Assembly: GCA_963818985.1 (NCBI GenBank) | Contig: CAWFUJ010000009.1 | Span: forward strand, 186,001-250,000 | Direction: 5' to 3' | DNA: 64,000 nt | DNA from: JAFEDN01 sp963818985 | Lineage (GTDB): Bacteria; Pseudomonadota; Gammaproteobacteria; Coxiellales; Coxiellaceae | In this document: positions 47,511-56,540 of the stretch, one piece after another | Numbering within the stretch: position 1 is the first letter of the stretch | Layout of the letters: each line of letters opens with the position of its first letter | Notes under the pieces: model-generated | Told to the model about the DNA's origin: nothing | The model's input: only the letters and a program-made list of their open reading frames with translations | The model's database searches: none | Translations under genes and position numbers: made by a program

Positions 47511-48221
47511 TTAGCTGGGCGAGCGAGATTTGGCTCTTTTTCGAGCCAGAATGCTATTAAGCCACTCAACTATTAAAGAAAAGCAGACAGCAAAGTACAA
47601 ATACCCGCGGGGAACATGATAATGTAGGCCATCTGCGATTAAGATGGTTCCGATTAATAATAAAAAGCTCAGCGCTAACATTTTAATAGTTGGATGACGC
47701 TGAATAAAACGAGTTAAAGGCTCGCTAGCAAGTATCATCAGTAAGATTGCAATTGTAATTGCAGTCGCCATAATCCAATATTTTTTTGTTAAACCAATGG
47801 CCGTTAAAATACTATCCAATGAAAAAATAATATCAAACACTGCGATTTGAAAAATGACGACAACCAAATTAGCATATTTGCGTAAATTTATCGGCTGACT
47901 GGCTGACTCTATTTCATTGTGGATTTCATGAGTTCCTTTTACCAATAAAAATACTCCACCACTAAATAAAAATACATCGTGCCATGAATAAAGATGACCA
48001 AAAATTTTCAAAAATGGTTTATTTAAGCCGATTATCCAGAATGCTACTGTTAATAATAATAACCGTGTAACCCAGGCAAATATTAAGCCTAAACGCCGTG
48101 CTTTTTTTTGATGCTCGGGTAGTAAGCGGCTACTAACAATAGAAATAAATATGAGATTATCAATACCTAGAATTGCTTCAAGGATAATCAAGGTAAATAA
48201 ACTAAAAAAGATTTCTAACAA
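47511..48221 (-). CDS. TerC-family integral membrane protein
   Basis: A 236-residue protein with seven hydrophobic segments. It has ILEAILGIDNLIFISIV near the N-terminus and VFDIIFSLDSILTAIGLT in the second half, the paired acidic motifs of TerC. Members have been linked to metal (Mn2+) export and tellurite resistance. It overlaps msrA by 7 bases and is expressed from the same strand, so the two are probably cotranscribed. Confidence 0.9.
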   Translation of the reverse strand: MLEIFFSLFTLIILEAILGIDNLIFISIVSSRLLPEHQKKARRLGLIFAWVTRLLLLTVAFWIIGLNKPFLKIFGHLYSWHDVFLFSGGVFLLVKGTHEIHNEIESASQPINLRKYANLVVVIFQIAVFDIIFSLDSILTAIGLTKKYWIMATAITIAILLMILASEPLTRFIQRHPTIKMLALSFLLLIGTILIADGLHYHVPRGYLYFAVCFSLIVEWLNSILARKRAKSRSPS

Positions 48222-48697
48222 TGGTTTATTCCATGTTTATTACAATAATTCTGATGATATTCTTCGGCCGGAAAAAAACGAGTTGCTGGAACAATTTCTG
48301 TCACGATGGGTTGTTTAAATTTTCCAGAATTTTCTAAGCTATTTTTACTTTGTCTGGCAGTTTTAGCTTGCTGTTCATTGTGATAAAAAATAGCCGAGCG
48401 ATATTGTGAGCCCATATCGACCCCCTGACGATTTAAAGTGGTGGGATTATGATTATCCCAAAAGATTTCCAATAATTTTTCATAGGAGATCTGCTTGGGG
48501 TCAAATTCAATCTCTATCGCTTCAGCATGACCTGTGGTATTTGTGCAAACTTCTTGGTAAGTAGGATTATTTGTTTGTCCACCCGTATAGCCCACTTGAG
48601 TGGAAATAACTCCAGGCACTTTTTGAAATAAAGCTTCAACTCCCCAAAAACATCCTGCAGCAAGCGTTGCCTTTTCAGTGGGTGGAGATGGGTTCAT
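48215..48697 (-). CDS. msrA: Peptide methionine-S-sulfoxide reductase MsrA
   Basis: A 160-residue enzyme reducing the S-epimer of methionine sulfoxide. Catalytic AAGCFWGVE lies near residue 15, then GYTGGQTNNPTYQEVCTNTTGHAE, YRSAIFYH and FFPAEEYHQNY; a C-terminal Cys pair region (YCNKHGINHC) supplies the resolving cysteines. AGGAGCACAAA precedes the ATG. Intact. Confidence 0.95.
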   Translation of the reverse strand: MNPSPPTEKATLAAGCFWGVEALFQKVPGVISTQVGYTGGQTNNPTYQEVCTNTTGHAEAIEIEFDPKQISYEKLLEIFWDNHNPTTLNRQGVDMGSQYRSAIFYHNEQQAKTARQSKNSLENSGKFKQPIVTEIVPATRFFPAEEYHQNYCNKHGINHC

Positions 48698-48748
48698 TTT
48701 GTGCTCCTGTCTCGCTAGATTAACGAGAATATGTTATCTTAAAAATAT

Positions 48749-49867
48749 ATGATACATAAAGCTGTGATAGAAGCAACCCAGCGTGGCCAGCAATTGCTAT
48801 GTGCGGGTGAATGGACAAGAGCAGGCACTCAACGATTACCGTTGAACCTATCTAAATTTATAGCCAATATCGCTGATCAAGTGATGATAGATTGCAGCAA
48901 AATTATTAAACTTGATACCATTGGTGCTTTTCGTTTGCTGGAATTGGTAAACGAGTTGAAAAAAAATAAAAAAAGGGTTTCTTTATTTGGATTATCAGCA
49001 GAAAATCAGACCATTTTTGAATTAGTTGAAAAAAAATCTAAAGAAGCTAATCTTAAGTTCGAACCTGAAAAAGGATTATTTTTTGCCGTCATCGGTCGTT
49101 GGGCAGAAAAAAAATATATTCATACCGTCAATTTTTTTGAATTCATTGGCAAAATAATCCTATATTTTTTTAAAATGAGTGCGCAGGGTCGTAAAAATCT
49201 ATGGCAATCCGGATTAAAAATAATTCAAACTTCAGGGTGTGACGCATTGCCGATTGTGGGCATGATGAGTTTTTTGGTGGGCATTGTCATTGCCTATCAG
49301 TTAGGCGAGCAACTTAAAATTTATGGCGCAGATATTTACGTAGTTGAAGCATCTGGAATTGCAATATTGCGAGAATTTGCACCGCTTATGACCGCGGTTA
49401 TTATTGCCGGTCGAACAAGCACGGCATTTGCTGCTTTAATTGGCACGATGAAAGTGAATGACGAATTAGATGCATTGTCCACGATGGGTATTCCCCCGAT
49501 CGAACGCTTAGTGTTGCCTAGAATAGTTGGTTTATTGATCGCCTTACCTTTGCTAGTGATGTGGTCTAATATATTTAGTATTTTGGGCAGTATGATTATG
49601 ACTAAATTCCAGATGAAAATTAGCTATCTGGCCTATCTGGAACGATTTCAAACCGAAGTACCCTTAAAACATTATGTGTTGGGTATTATAAAAACACCGG
49701 TGTTTGCTTTTATAATATCCGCTGTAGGTTGTTTTCAAGGTTTTCAAACTGAGATGACTGCCGATAGTGTGGGCATTAAAACAACTGCAGCAGCAGTTCA
49801 AGCTATATTTTTGATTATTATTGCCGATGCATTGTTTTCAATTCTTTTTAGCTGGCGTGGCTTATGA
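48749..49867 (+). CDS. mlaE: MlaE-type ABC permease with N-terminal STAS domain
   Basis: A 372-residue fusion. Residues 1-100 form a STAS-like domain (VMIDCSKIIKLDTIGAFRLLELVNEL), a role played by separate MlaB in E. coli. Residues 115-372 form the MlaE permease (GCDALPIVGMMSFLVGIVIAYQLG, REFAPLMTAVIIAGRTSTAFAA, GTMKVNDELDALSTMGI). It is the first gene of a four-gene MCE operon and overlaps the ATPase by 4 bases. Such systems move phospholipids between the outer and inner membranes. Confidence 0.92.
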   Translation: MIHKAVIEATQRGQQLLCAGEWTRAGTQRLPLNLSKFIANIADQVMIDCSKIIKLDTIGAFRLLELVNELKKNKKRVSLFGLSAENQTIFELVEKKSKEANLKFEPEKGLFFAVIGRWAEKKYIHTVNFFEFIGKIILYFFKMSAQGRKNLWQSGLKIIQTSGCDALPIVGMMSFLVGIVIAYQLGEQLKIYGADIYVVEASGIAILREFAPLMTAVIIAGRTSTAFAALIGTMKVNDELDALSTMGIPPIERLVLPRIVGLLIALPLLVMWSNIFSILGSMIMTKFQMKISYLAYLERFQTEVPLKHYVLGIIKTPVFAFIISAVGCFQGFQTEMTADSVGIKTTAAAVQAIFLIIIADALFSILFSWRGL

Positions 49868-50664
49868 GTGCAAACAATTCGTCGCCCATCATAGAAATCA
49901 ATCATTTAAAAAATCAATTCGGTGACCGTATCATTCACGAAGATCTGAACTTATCTATAAATGAAGGTGAAATAGTCGCTATAATTGGGGGCAGTGGTTG
50001 TGGTAAAACGACTCTTCTGCGGACTATTTTAATGCTTAGACAACCGACCAATGGCACAATTAAAGTTTTTAACACTGAGGTGACCAAGTGTTCGCCAAAA
50101 CGAGCTTTGGCGGTGCAAAAGCGCTGGGGGGTTTTATTTCAGAATAATGCCTTGTTTAGTTCCTTAACTTTATTAGAAAATGTGCTTTTCCCTCTCAAAG
50201 AATATACAAAATTACCTTTAAAGATGCAAAAAGATTTAGCATTACTAAAAATTCTTATCGTTGGACTGGATGCTGAAGCGGCCAATAAATACCCGGCAGA
50301 GTTAAGTGGTGGTATGCAAAAACGAGGCGCATTGGCCCGAGCTATTGCCTTAGATGCGGAGTTATTATTTTTTGATGAACCGACGACTGGTTTAGACCCA
50401 AACAGCGCCAGCGATTTAGATCAATTAATATTGCAGCTGCGTAAAAATTTGGGAATAACTATCGTGATTGTGACGCATGATATGGATACATTATGGACGG
50501 TGACTGACCGCGTTATTTTTTTGGGTGAAGGTAAAGTGTTGGCTGCGGCGCCAATGGAAGAATTAATTAAAAAAGACCATCCGTTAATTCGTGAATATTT
50601 TAGCAGTATGCGAGCTCAATTTGCCCGCATTGCCAAAGAAAAAAAGGAAGCTGATGGACACTAA
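49864..50664 (+). CDS. mlaF: MlaF-type ABC ATPase
   Basis: A 266-residue ATPase with Walker A IIGGSGCGKTTLLR, Q-loop LFQNNALFSSLT, signature LSGGMQKRGALARAIAL, Walker B LLFFDEPTTGLDP and the switch His in VTHDMDT. LSGGMQKR is characteristic of the Mla/Ttg2A branch. It overlaps the MCE gene by 11 bases, giving tight coupling of the operon. Confidence 0.94.
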   Translation: MSANNSSPIIEINHLKNQFGDRIIHEDLNLSINEGEIVAIIGGSGCGKTTLLRTILMLRQPTNGTIKVFNTEVTKCSPKRALAVQKRWGVLFQNNALFSSLTLLENVLFPLKEYTKLPLKMQKDLALLKILIVGLDAEAANKYPAELSGGMQKRGALARAIALDAELLFFDEPTTGLDPNSASDLDQLILQLRKNLGITIVIVTHDMDTLWTVTDRVIFLGEGKVLAAAPMEELIKKDHPLIREYFSSMRAQFARIAKEKKEADGH

Positions 50665-51535
50665 AGTAAACTATTCTTTAATAGGCGCTTTTGTTATTAC
50701 CTTGAGCATCGCCTTAATCCTAGGCTTCTTTTGGTTGTCGACGCTAGTACATCATAAATCCTATGAAAGCTATTTAGTTTATGCAAGTGGAGGTGTTACA
50801 GGTTTAACAATTCAATCGCCGGTGCAATACAATGGGGTAAGGGTAGGGTACGTAGATAAAATTGAATTGGATAAAATGAATCCTCAATTGGTAAAAATTT
50901 ATTTAAAAATTGAGAAAGGCACAGTGGTGACCGAGAGTACCGTTGCTACTTTAATTCCTCAAGGTATTACCGGATTGGTTTTTGTGGGGTTACAAGCGCA
51001 AACGTCGCAAGCGCCGAAATTAAAGCCATCAGCTGAGCATCTCGTAGCAGTTATCCCTTATAAAAAACCATTTCTCCTACAAATTACCGAAGTCTTGCCT
51101 GAATTAACCACTAATTTTAAGGAAATAGCCGGCAGATTTAATAAAACTTTTAGCAACGAGAATATTGAATCATTCACTGAAATATTGTCACATTTAAATC
51201 ATACGACCCAAATGCTAGATCAACAATCAGATACTATTCGCAAAAGTCTAGAATCTTTAAATATTATGCTGAAAAATGGAGCTGCTTCAAGCAAATATCT
51301 TCAAGGCACGATTCTATCTGTTAAACATACCCTCAACAAATTTGATGAAACTGGACAAAAAATTAATTCGGGCATGGATGATATCAATATGCAAGTCATC
51401 CCAAATTTGCAAGAATTACTCTCTCGATTAAATAATACCGCAGAAAATTTAAAAGATGTGAGTGAAGAGATAAAACAAAATCCATCTATAATAATTCGTG
51501 GAAAAAAACCACCCACTCCAGGTCCAGGGGAATAA
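50654..51535 (+). CDS. mlaD: MCE-domain lipid-binding protein (MlaD-like)
   Basis: A 293-residue protein with one N-terminal membrane helix (YSLIGAFVITLSIALILGFF) and an MCE domain from about residue 38 (SPVQYNGVRVGYVDKIELD, IPQGITGLVFVGLQ). A long helical region from residue 145 may form the tunnel or reach the outer membrane, as in longer MCE proteins. It starts inside the ATPase gene at ATG 50654, after GGAAGC. The 21 codons upstream are overlap. Confidence 0.92.
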   Translation: MDTKVNYSLIGAFVITLSIALILGFFWLSTLVHHKSYESYLVYASGGVTGLTIQSPVQYNGVRVGYVDKIELDKMNPQLVKIYLKIEKGTVVTESTVATLIPQGITGLVFVGLQAQTSQAPKLKPSAEHLVAVIPYKKPFLLQITEVLPELTTNFKEIAGRFNKTFSNENIESFTEILSHLNHTTQMLDQQSDTIRKSLESLNIMLKNGAASSKYLQGTILSVKHTLNKFDETGQKINSGMDDINMQVIPNLQELLSRLNNTAENLKDVSEEIKQNPSIIIRGKKPPTPGPGE

Positions 51536-51537
51536 TC

Positions 51538-52140
51538 ATGAAAAAAGTGTTTTTATATTGTTGTCTCGTATTTTTGATGGGCTGTGCTGTTAAAATGCCT
51601 CAGATCTCTACCTATTTAATCACCACGCCACCAGCTCAGGCCGTATTATCTAATTCGCACAGAACCCCATTAACATTATTAATTTCTCCGATCATTGCCA
51701 ATGCGGGTTACAATAAAAAACAGATGATGTATTTGACCCATCGTAATCATCTGAGTCATTTTGCGTATCACGAATGGGTTGCCCCGCCAGCGGAAATGTT
51801 AACGCCTTTGATAGCTGAGCGCATTCAAAATATGGGTTACTTTCGTGCGGTTTTAATCTCACCTTTCATTGGTAAAACCGATTATCGATTAGATGTGCGG
51901 CTTGTCGTTTTACAACAAGAATTCTTACTCGCCACCAGTCAAGAAAGATGTGTGATTCAAGCGACTTTGGTCAATGTTAAAACTAAGAACGTGGTTGCCA
52001 GCCATCGTTTCCAAGCGATAGTTCCTGCCCCTGGAAAAAATCCAGAAAGTGGAGTCAGTGCTGCTAACCAAGCCGCCAATCAAATAACTCAACAATTAGC
52101 GCAATTCGTAGTGTCCAGTCTGCAGACACATAGGGAATAG
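51538..52140 (+). CDS. ABC-type transport auxiliary lipoprotein (PqiC/YmbA-like)
   Basis: A 200-residue lipoprotein: the signal CCLVFLMGC ends with the lipobox Cys near residue 16. The body contains YLITTPPAQ, a TYLL-like start of the domain, MTHR/EWVAPPAEMLTPLIAERI and FRAVLISP, as in the PqiC/YmbA family that partners MCE systems. It begins 2 bases after the MCE gene stops and closes the operon. Confidence 0.88.
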   Translation: MKKVFLYCCLVFLMGCAVKMPQISTYLITTPPAQAVLSNSHRTPLTLLISPIIANAGYNKKQMMYLTHRNHLSHFAYHEWVAPPAEMLTPLIAERIQNMGYFRAVLISPFIGKTDYRLDVRLVVLQQEFLLATSQERCVIQATLVNVKTKNVVASHRFQAIVPAPGKNPESGVSAANQAANQITQQLAQFVVSSLQTHRE

Positions 52141-52236
52141 AGTGCGGCCAATTTCACTTCGTTAGGCAAAAAAGGTATTTTATACTACATTTATAAGCGT
52201 CGCAGCACTTGGCATTTTTTATAAAGGAGAATCAAC

Positions 52237-52632
52237 ATGGCATATACTAGACATTTTCAACTTAAATTTTTCAAATCAACTGCAAAAATTTGTGGTTTAC
52301 TATCGATAATCTTAGTGTTTGGTTACAGTAACTCGTTCGCAAAAACAGTGACAATTGCTTGTCCAACAGTAACAGCAACCCTCACTCATGGCTATAAAAC
52401 TAACAGCGATGGAAACGAATGGTCAAGCTGGCAAAGTCAGCCTAACCTAGAGGTTTCGACTATGAACGATAAGGATTATTTCGCCGAAATAAGTCAATCC
52501 TATAAAGGCATAAGTCTTCGTTGTATCGGCGGTTCTGGTCATAAGCACTATGGCTTTTATACTCACAACCCAAAAATAATCTCTTGTAAACTTGATCAGC
52601 AAACCAATAAAGGGTTTATTTGCGAAACATAA
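52237..52632 (+). CDS. Small secreted Cys-containing protein, family member 2
   Basis: A 131-residue protein with a signal peptide (residues 1-35, ending SFA-KT). Mature features are IACPTVTAT, a SSWQS segment, ISLRCIGG, IISCKLDQQTNKGFICET. Cys spacing matches the protein at 47029-47415, including the C-terminal C-x9-10-FxC. AAGGAG precedes the ATG, and TATACT near 52180 could be a -10 box. Function unknown. Confidence 0.72.
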   Translation: MAYTRHFQLKFFKSTAKICGLLSIILVFGYSNSFAKTVTIACPTVTATLTHGYKTNSDGNEWSSWQSQPNLEVSTMNDKDYFAEISQSYKGISLRCIGGSGHKHYGFYTHNPKIISCKLDQQTNKGFICET

Positions 52633-52804
52633 AGCTAATGGGTCAAGTTCCGAATCCTTCCATTAAGGAACTCAGGACTTGTATTTTCTATTGTTAACAA
52701 ATAATCTTAATGTTATCTTACATTTTCTTGTAAAAGGATTGACTATTAGCTAATATAACTTTGCACTAAATGGATATGAACAAAAAATATCAGGAGAATT
52801 TGAG

Positions 52805-53299
52805 GTGCGAAAAATAATAACCATAGCCCCCATATTTTTATTATCGGCGGGGTTAGCCATTACACCAGTTGCATCAGCGGCGGATACTCAATCTAAACCG
52901 ATAGTGTTGAAGGTAGCTGATATTGTATTTCATCCAGCTCCGGGATTTCCTAAAGGAGCTGAAATCGTTAACTTACGCGGTGATTTAACCAAAGCTGAGC
53001 CTTATACTCTGAGATTTAAAATTCCTGAGGGGTTTGTCATTCCTTCACATTGGCATACTAAAGATGAACAAGTGACTGTTTTGTCAGGCACATTAAATGT
53101 CGGCTCGGGTGATCAAGTGGATAAATCAAAGTCAACTGCTTTGTCGGCCGGCGGATATCAGCTTGTCCCTGCTCTGGACCATCATTATGTTTGGGCCACA
53201 GGAGAAACTATTTTTCAGGTGGATGGTATTGGCCCAAGAACAACCGCATTCGTGAATCCAGATGAATGGAAGGCCCTTATACTTAAAAGCAATCAATAA
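52805..53299 (+). CDS. Secreted cupin-domain protein
   Basis: A 164-residue protein with a signal peptide (residues 1-25, VASA-AD) and one cupin domain. PSHWHTKDEQVTVLSGTLNVG carries the first metal ligands (HxH and the Gln/Glu position) and PALDHHYVWA the last His. It starts at GTG 52805 after AGGAGAAT; no ATG is close. Substrate unknown. The YceI gene follows 12 bases downstream, so the two exported proteins are probably coexpressed. Confidence 0.88.
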   Translation: MRKIITIAPIFLLSAGLAITPVASAADTQSKPIVLKVADIVFHPAPGFPKGAEIVNLRGDLTKAEPYTLRFKIPEGFVIPSHWHTKDEQVTVLSGTLNVGSGDQVDKSKSTALSAGGYQLVPALDHHYVWATGETIFQVDGIGPRTTAFVNPDEWKALILKSNQ

Positions 53300-53311
53300 A
53301 GGAAGATTATC

Positions 53312-53881
53312 ATGAGAAAAGTAAAAATATGGATATTCGTTGCTATTTTTTCTTTGTTTTTACCCCTGCTTTCACTAGGAGCAGCGCCTGGGTGGAAAAT
53401 TGTACCTGCTGAAAGCAAACTCACCTTTACGGCAACTCAAAATGGCGCGCCGGTATCTGGGGAATTCAAGAAATTCGCGGCAACTATTAATTTTGATCCG
53501 GCCCAATTAGATAATAGCAATGTTAAAGTAGTGGTGGATATGGATTCTATTACAGATCCATACAATCAATTGTCAGATACGCTTAAAGGCGCCGATTGGT
53601 ATAATGTAAAGCAATATCCACAAGCTATTTTTACTTCCACAAAGTTTACCAAGACCGGTGATAAGACCTATCAAGCGGATGGTACATTAACTATTCGAGA
53701 TAAAACTTTACCGGTTACATTAACGTTAACGCAGGAAGATTATACCGACAGCAAAGCTCTTTTTAAAGGCACCACCACAATTAAGCGCACAGCATTTGGA
53801 GTAGGTCAGGGTGAATGGTCAGATACCAAAGCCATCAAAGATGACGTTCGTATTGATTTTACCATTTCTGCAGTGAAGTGA
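53312..53881 (+). CDS. YceI-family periplasmic lipid-binding protein
   Basis: A 189-residue protein with a signal peptide (residues 1-24, ending LGA) and the YceI lipocalin-like barrel: WKIVPAESKLTFTATQNGAP, VSGEFKKFAATINFDP, ADWYNVKQYPQAIFTS, ADGTLTIRDKTLPV and KRTAFGVGQGEWSD. Family members bind polyisoprenoids or related lipids. AAGGAAG precedes the ATG. It converges on the DUF2063 gene, ending 1 base before its stop. Confidence 0.93.
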   Translation: MRKVKIWIFVAIFSLFLPLLSLGAAPGWKIVPAESKLTFTATQNGAPVSGEFKKFAATINFDPAQLDNSNVKVVVDMDSITDPYNQLSDTLKGADWYNVKQYPQAIFTSTKFTKTGDKTYQADGTLTIRDKTLPVTLTLTQEDYTDSKALFKGTTTIKRTAFGVGQGEWSDTKAIKDDVRIDFTISAVK

Positions 53882-53882
53882 T

Positions 53883-54659
53883 TTATTGAATTGAAAAATC
53901 TATAATATGCTTGCAAAGTAAGTGTTTCTGAAGATAATAATCAATGCATAGATCGGGTTCTGCCCTCAGTGCCAGATCACAAGCCTGAGTAAATTCTTCT
54001 CCTATAGACAATGCCAAAAGTAACGCAAACTCACCTGCGGTAAGTTTTAACATGTCCACAGATAATCCAGGACGTATGACTAATATTTTCTGTCCACCCG
54101 AGGATAAATCGATACTGTAGTCAGGTATATTTTGTTCTTGGCACATTTGCCAAATTTCTAAAATAGGAAATGCAAATTCCAGTAACCGATGGCTGGGATG
54201 TAACTTAAACTGAATGAAACCATATTTTTCCTGTGGTACGTTTTTCAACCGAGTGATATCTAATTCCATACTACCTGCCGCATAGTAGGCTTGGTGACGG
54301 GTCCATTCCAAATGCGCCACGGATGCTAAATAAGGCATGGTTTGTGCAGGAATAAATTTTTCCAAAAAATCGGCAAAATCTCCGCCGAATTCATGCAAAT
54401 CACCATTGATTGGAGGGGCTTCAACTATAAATTTTTTGGCAGTTGCATTAAAGAAATCTTCCCCAACCAAACGTAAAATCGCCGGATAAATATTTTTCAA
54501 TGATTCGGTTAAAGTCACTAAAGAATTATTTCGATAAATCTGCAATCGTTGCTTTGCACTAAAATCATTTTCAAAAATCTTGTGGTTTAATAAATCGAAG
54601 CTTTCATCGTGAATAAGCGTTCGGATCAAGTAATTTTGTAAATCAAGCAGCCTGAGCAT
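53883..54659 (-). CDS. bufC: DUF2063 protein, probable MNIO partner (BufC-like)
   Basis: A 258-residue protein. The N-terminal helical domain (LQIYRNNSLVTLTESLKNIYPAI, FIVEAPPINGDLHEFGGDFADFL) and the C-terminal part fit DUF2063. This family is the usual partner of DUF692/MNIO enzymes, where it binds the leader of the peptide substrate. It overlaps the MNIO gene by 17 bases. With the DUF2282 gene at 57865 it completes a bufferin-type set. Assignment is by family and context. Confidence 0.83.
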   Translation of the reverse strand: MLRLLDLQNYLIRTLIHDESFDLLNHKIFENDFSAKQRLQIYRNNSLVTLTESLKNIYPAILRLVGEDFFNATAKKFIVEAPPINGDLHEFGGDFADFLEKFIPAQTMPYLASVAHLEWTRHQAYYAAGSMELDITRLKNVPQEKYGFIQFKLHPSHRLLEFAFPILEIWQMCQEQNIPDYSIDLSSGGQKILVIRPGLSVDMLKLTAGEFALLLALSIGEEFTQACDLALRAEPDLCIDYYLQKHLLCKHIIDFSIQ

Positions 54660-55482
54660 GAATTCCTACCATGAGTTGCCTGGCCTTTTCGACTTCGGCA
54701 AGTAAAATATTTAATTCAGGGATATCCTGATCCCATTCAATCAATGTCGGCAAAGGGCCAAAGCGGTGTAATGCTTGCGAATAAAGGTTCCATACTGGCA
54801 TAGAAACAGGTTGGCTATGAGTATCAATTAGGATACTTGAATCAGCGATTTTTTTTTCTATATGTCCGCCTAAATGGAGTTCTTTAATATATTTTTTATC
54901 AATACTATTTAAATAAATATCGGTTTGCCAGCCATGGTTACGGCTATTAATATACAAATTATTAATATCTAAAAGTATACCACATTGGGTTCGTTGCACA
55001 AGCGCGTTGATGAACTCATATTCGGGAATCATCGAATGCTTAAATTGTAAGTAGGAGGAAATATTTTCAATCAAAATCTGGCGATTTAAAGTATTCTGCA
55101 CCTGGTTAATATGGTCAGTCAGTAGGGTGAGAGATTCTTCAGTATAGGGCAGCGGCAGTAAATCAGGCAGTTGCATTCCGCCCGCGGCAGACCAACTTAA
55201 ATGCTCAGAAACAAAACGGGGAGAAAAAATAGTGATTAAATTTTTTAATTTTTGCAAATGAGTTTGTTGAATACCGTTGGCTGATCCTAGTGACAAACCG
55301 ACACCGTGAAAACTGATCGGGTAATTATTGCATATTTTTTCCAAATAACTTAGAGGTTGGCCTCCCTGACCAAAAAAATTTTCGCTGTGTACCTCGAGCC
55401 AACCAATCTGAGGAAGGCTATTCGCTATTTCTGCATAATGCTGACAACGAAGACCCATGCCAACTTGAACTAAATGGTGCAT
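54643..55482 (-). CDS. bufB: DUF692 multinuclear non-heme iron oxygenase (BufB-like)
   Basis: A 279-residue TIM-barrel MNIO. Metal-site segments appear in order: WLEVHSENFF, ISFHGVGLSLG, FVSEHLSW, ILIENISSYL, ILLDINNLY, ELHLGGH, DTHSQPV and LIEWDQDIP. MNIO enzymes modify cysteines in ribosomal peptides; in bufferins they make thiooxazole-type groups that bind copper. The likely substrate gene (DUF2282) is 2.4 kb upstream on the same strand, separated by a cyclase and by an opposing gene. No strong ribosome-binding site precedes the ATG. Confidence 0.87.
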   Translation of the reverse strand: MHHLVQVGMGLRCQHYAEIANSLPQIGWLEVHSENFFGQGGQPLSYLEKICNNYPISFHGVGLSLGSANGIQQTHLQKLKNLITIFSPRFVSEHLSWSAAGGMQLPDLLPLPYTEESLTLLTDHINQVQNTLNRQILIENISSYLQFKHSMIPEYEFINALVQRTQCGILLDINNLYINSRNHGWQTDIYLNSIDKKYIKELHLGGHIEKKIADSSILIDTHSQPVSMPVWNLYSQALHRFGPLPTLIEWDQDIPELNILLAEVEKARQLMVGIHAQAA

Positions 55483-55509
55483 GCTTAATTATCGCTAATC
55501 GCCCTATTC

Positions 55510-55689
55510 TTTTCAAGCTGTTGGTATCGATATAGGGAAATATGAACTAGAAATTTATTATCAAAAAAATCACTACCCAAGGGCTTATTAGCCAAAACGG
55601 ATAAAGAATTAATTGCTTATTACGCTGAATTGATGAAAGTAGATAGTGATAATGATGCTGAAGAAAAAGAAAATCAACTACTACAATAG
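55510..55689 (+). pseudogene. Short coding remnant, possibly an IS110-type N-terminus
   Basis: In one frame the stretch reads QAVGIDIGKYELEIYY, which resembles the first strand of IS110-type (DEDD) transposases. One base later another frame stays open to a TAG at 55687 (LPKGLLAKTDKELIAYYAEL, then an acidic end). Together they suggest a decayed gene fragment between bufB and the gene at 55764. The rest of this 281-base gap holds a promoter-like sequence. The identification is weak. Confidence 0.3.
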
Positions 55690-55700
55690 ATATTTTGTGG

Positions 55701-55729
55701 TTGACAGGAATAGTAAAAATTTGTTAATT
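55701..55729 (+). promoter_or_regulatory. Sigma70-type promoter
   Basis: TTGACA (55701) and TTAATT (55724) are 17 bases apart, 35 bases before the ATG of the next plus-strand gene, which it would drive. Confidence 0.6.
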
Positions 55730-55763
55730 TTTAAATAAGGATTAATAATTTAAGGGAGAAAAA

Positions 55764-56498
55764 ATGAAGAGATTATATTTTTTAAACTTAGTTATCAATT
55801 TATGGGCACAGGGTACAAGCTCTGTAGTAAATCCTCCACCTAAAGTAGAAATGAAAGAGGTCGCTTCTTCCTCCGATGATCTTACGTATATAGGTTTTTC
55901 TTTACCGGATGGTAGTACGCTTGCATATCAAGTTAAAGAGCCTGCAAGTTGTAAGGAAGGTATTTTTGTACCACGCTCAGCGTCTGGAAAGCAATTATAT
56001 AATGGCAGCGTAGACGCTGCAGAAAAAATTCAAAATGGATCATGTGGTGGCGCTGCCAAAACTGTTACCAAGTCTTTTAAGAATATTGTCTGGCAAGCAC
56101 TTGGCTCAGATCTGATTCTTTCTTCAGCTAACGATACTCCTGTAGACCCAGAGTCTCTCGAATGTATAAATGGAATTCTTTCTCCACCTATAGAAAAATA
56201 TGAAACAGACATGGGCAAGTGTTCAGCTTCGCGCGAAATAGATGCGAACATATTTCAAGGAATTTGTATTATAGGCGTTCTTTTCATAGCTGGAATGTGT
56301 AACTCCCACAAAGAAATAGCCGCAGCTGGCCGACGGTGTAAAGAAAAAGTGCGTGAACTATTCTCTGGATTTCCTTCTCTGTTATCTGGGCGACACCGAC
56401 GACATGTTAGCGACGTTAAATCAGGCGACCTTATCCCGCTGATGAATCCACACAGTTCTTCTTCATCTATACAAGATCGTCTTTCCCCTCATGTTTAA
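55764..56498 (+). CDS. Hypothetical exported/membrane protein, effector-like
   Basis: A 244-residue protein, no family recognised. A weak N-terminal hydrophobic segment (RLYFLNLVINLWAQG) may be a signal. Five or so Cys are spread over the first 160 residues, then one hydrophobic segment (FQGICIIGVLFIAGMC, near 175-190), a basic stretch (GRRCKEKV, GRHRRHV) and a Ser-rich tail. GGGAG precedes the ATG and a good promoter lies upstream. It sits between the two halves of the bufferin-type locus on the opposite strand, so it is probably a later arrival. Confidence 0.7.
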   Translation: MKRLYFLNLVINLWAQGTSSVVNPPPKVEMKEVASSSDDLTYIGFSLPDGSTLAYQVKEPASCKEGIFVPRSASGKQLYNGSVDAAEKIQNGSCGGAAKTVTKSFKNIVWQALGSDLILSSANDTPVDPESLECINGILSPPIEKYETDMGKCSASREIDANIFQGICIIGVLFIAGMCNSHKEIAAAGRRCKEKVRELFSGFPSLLSGRHRRHVSDVKSGDLIPLMNPHSSSSSIQDRLSPHV

Positions 56499-56540
56499 TC
56501 GTTACAGGGAACGGATGCTTCTAAAAAGTTTTGACAGCCT

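Noticed and set aside
52739..52760. TTGACT...TATAAC as promoter of the cupin gene
   Set aside because: The spacing between the two boxes is only about 9 bases, too short for a sigma70 promoter.
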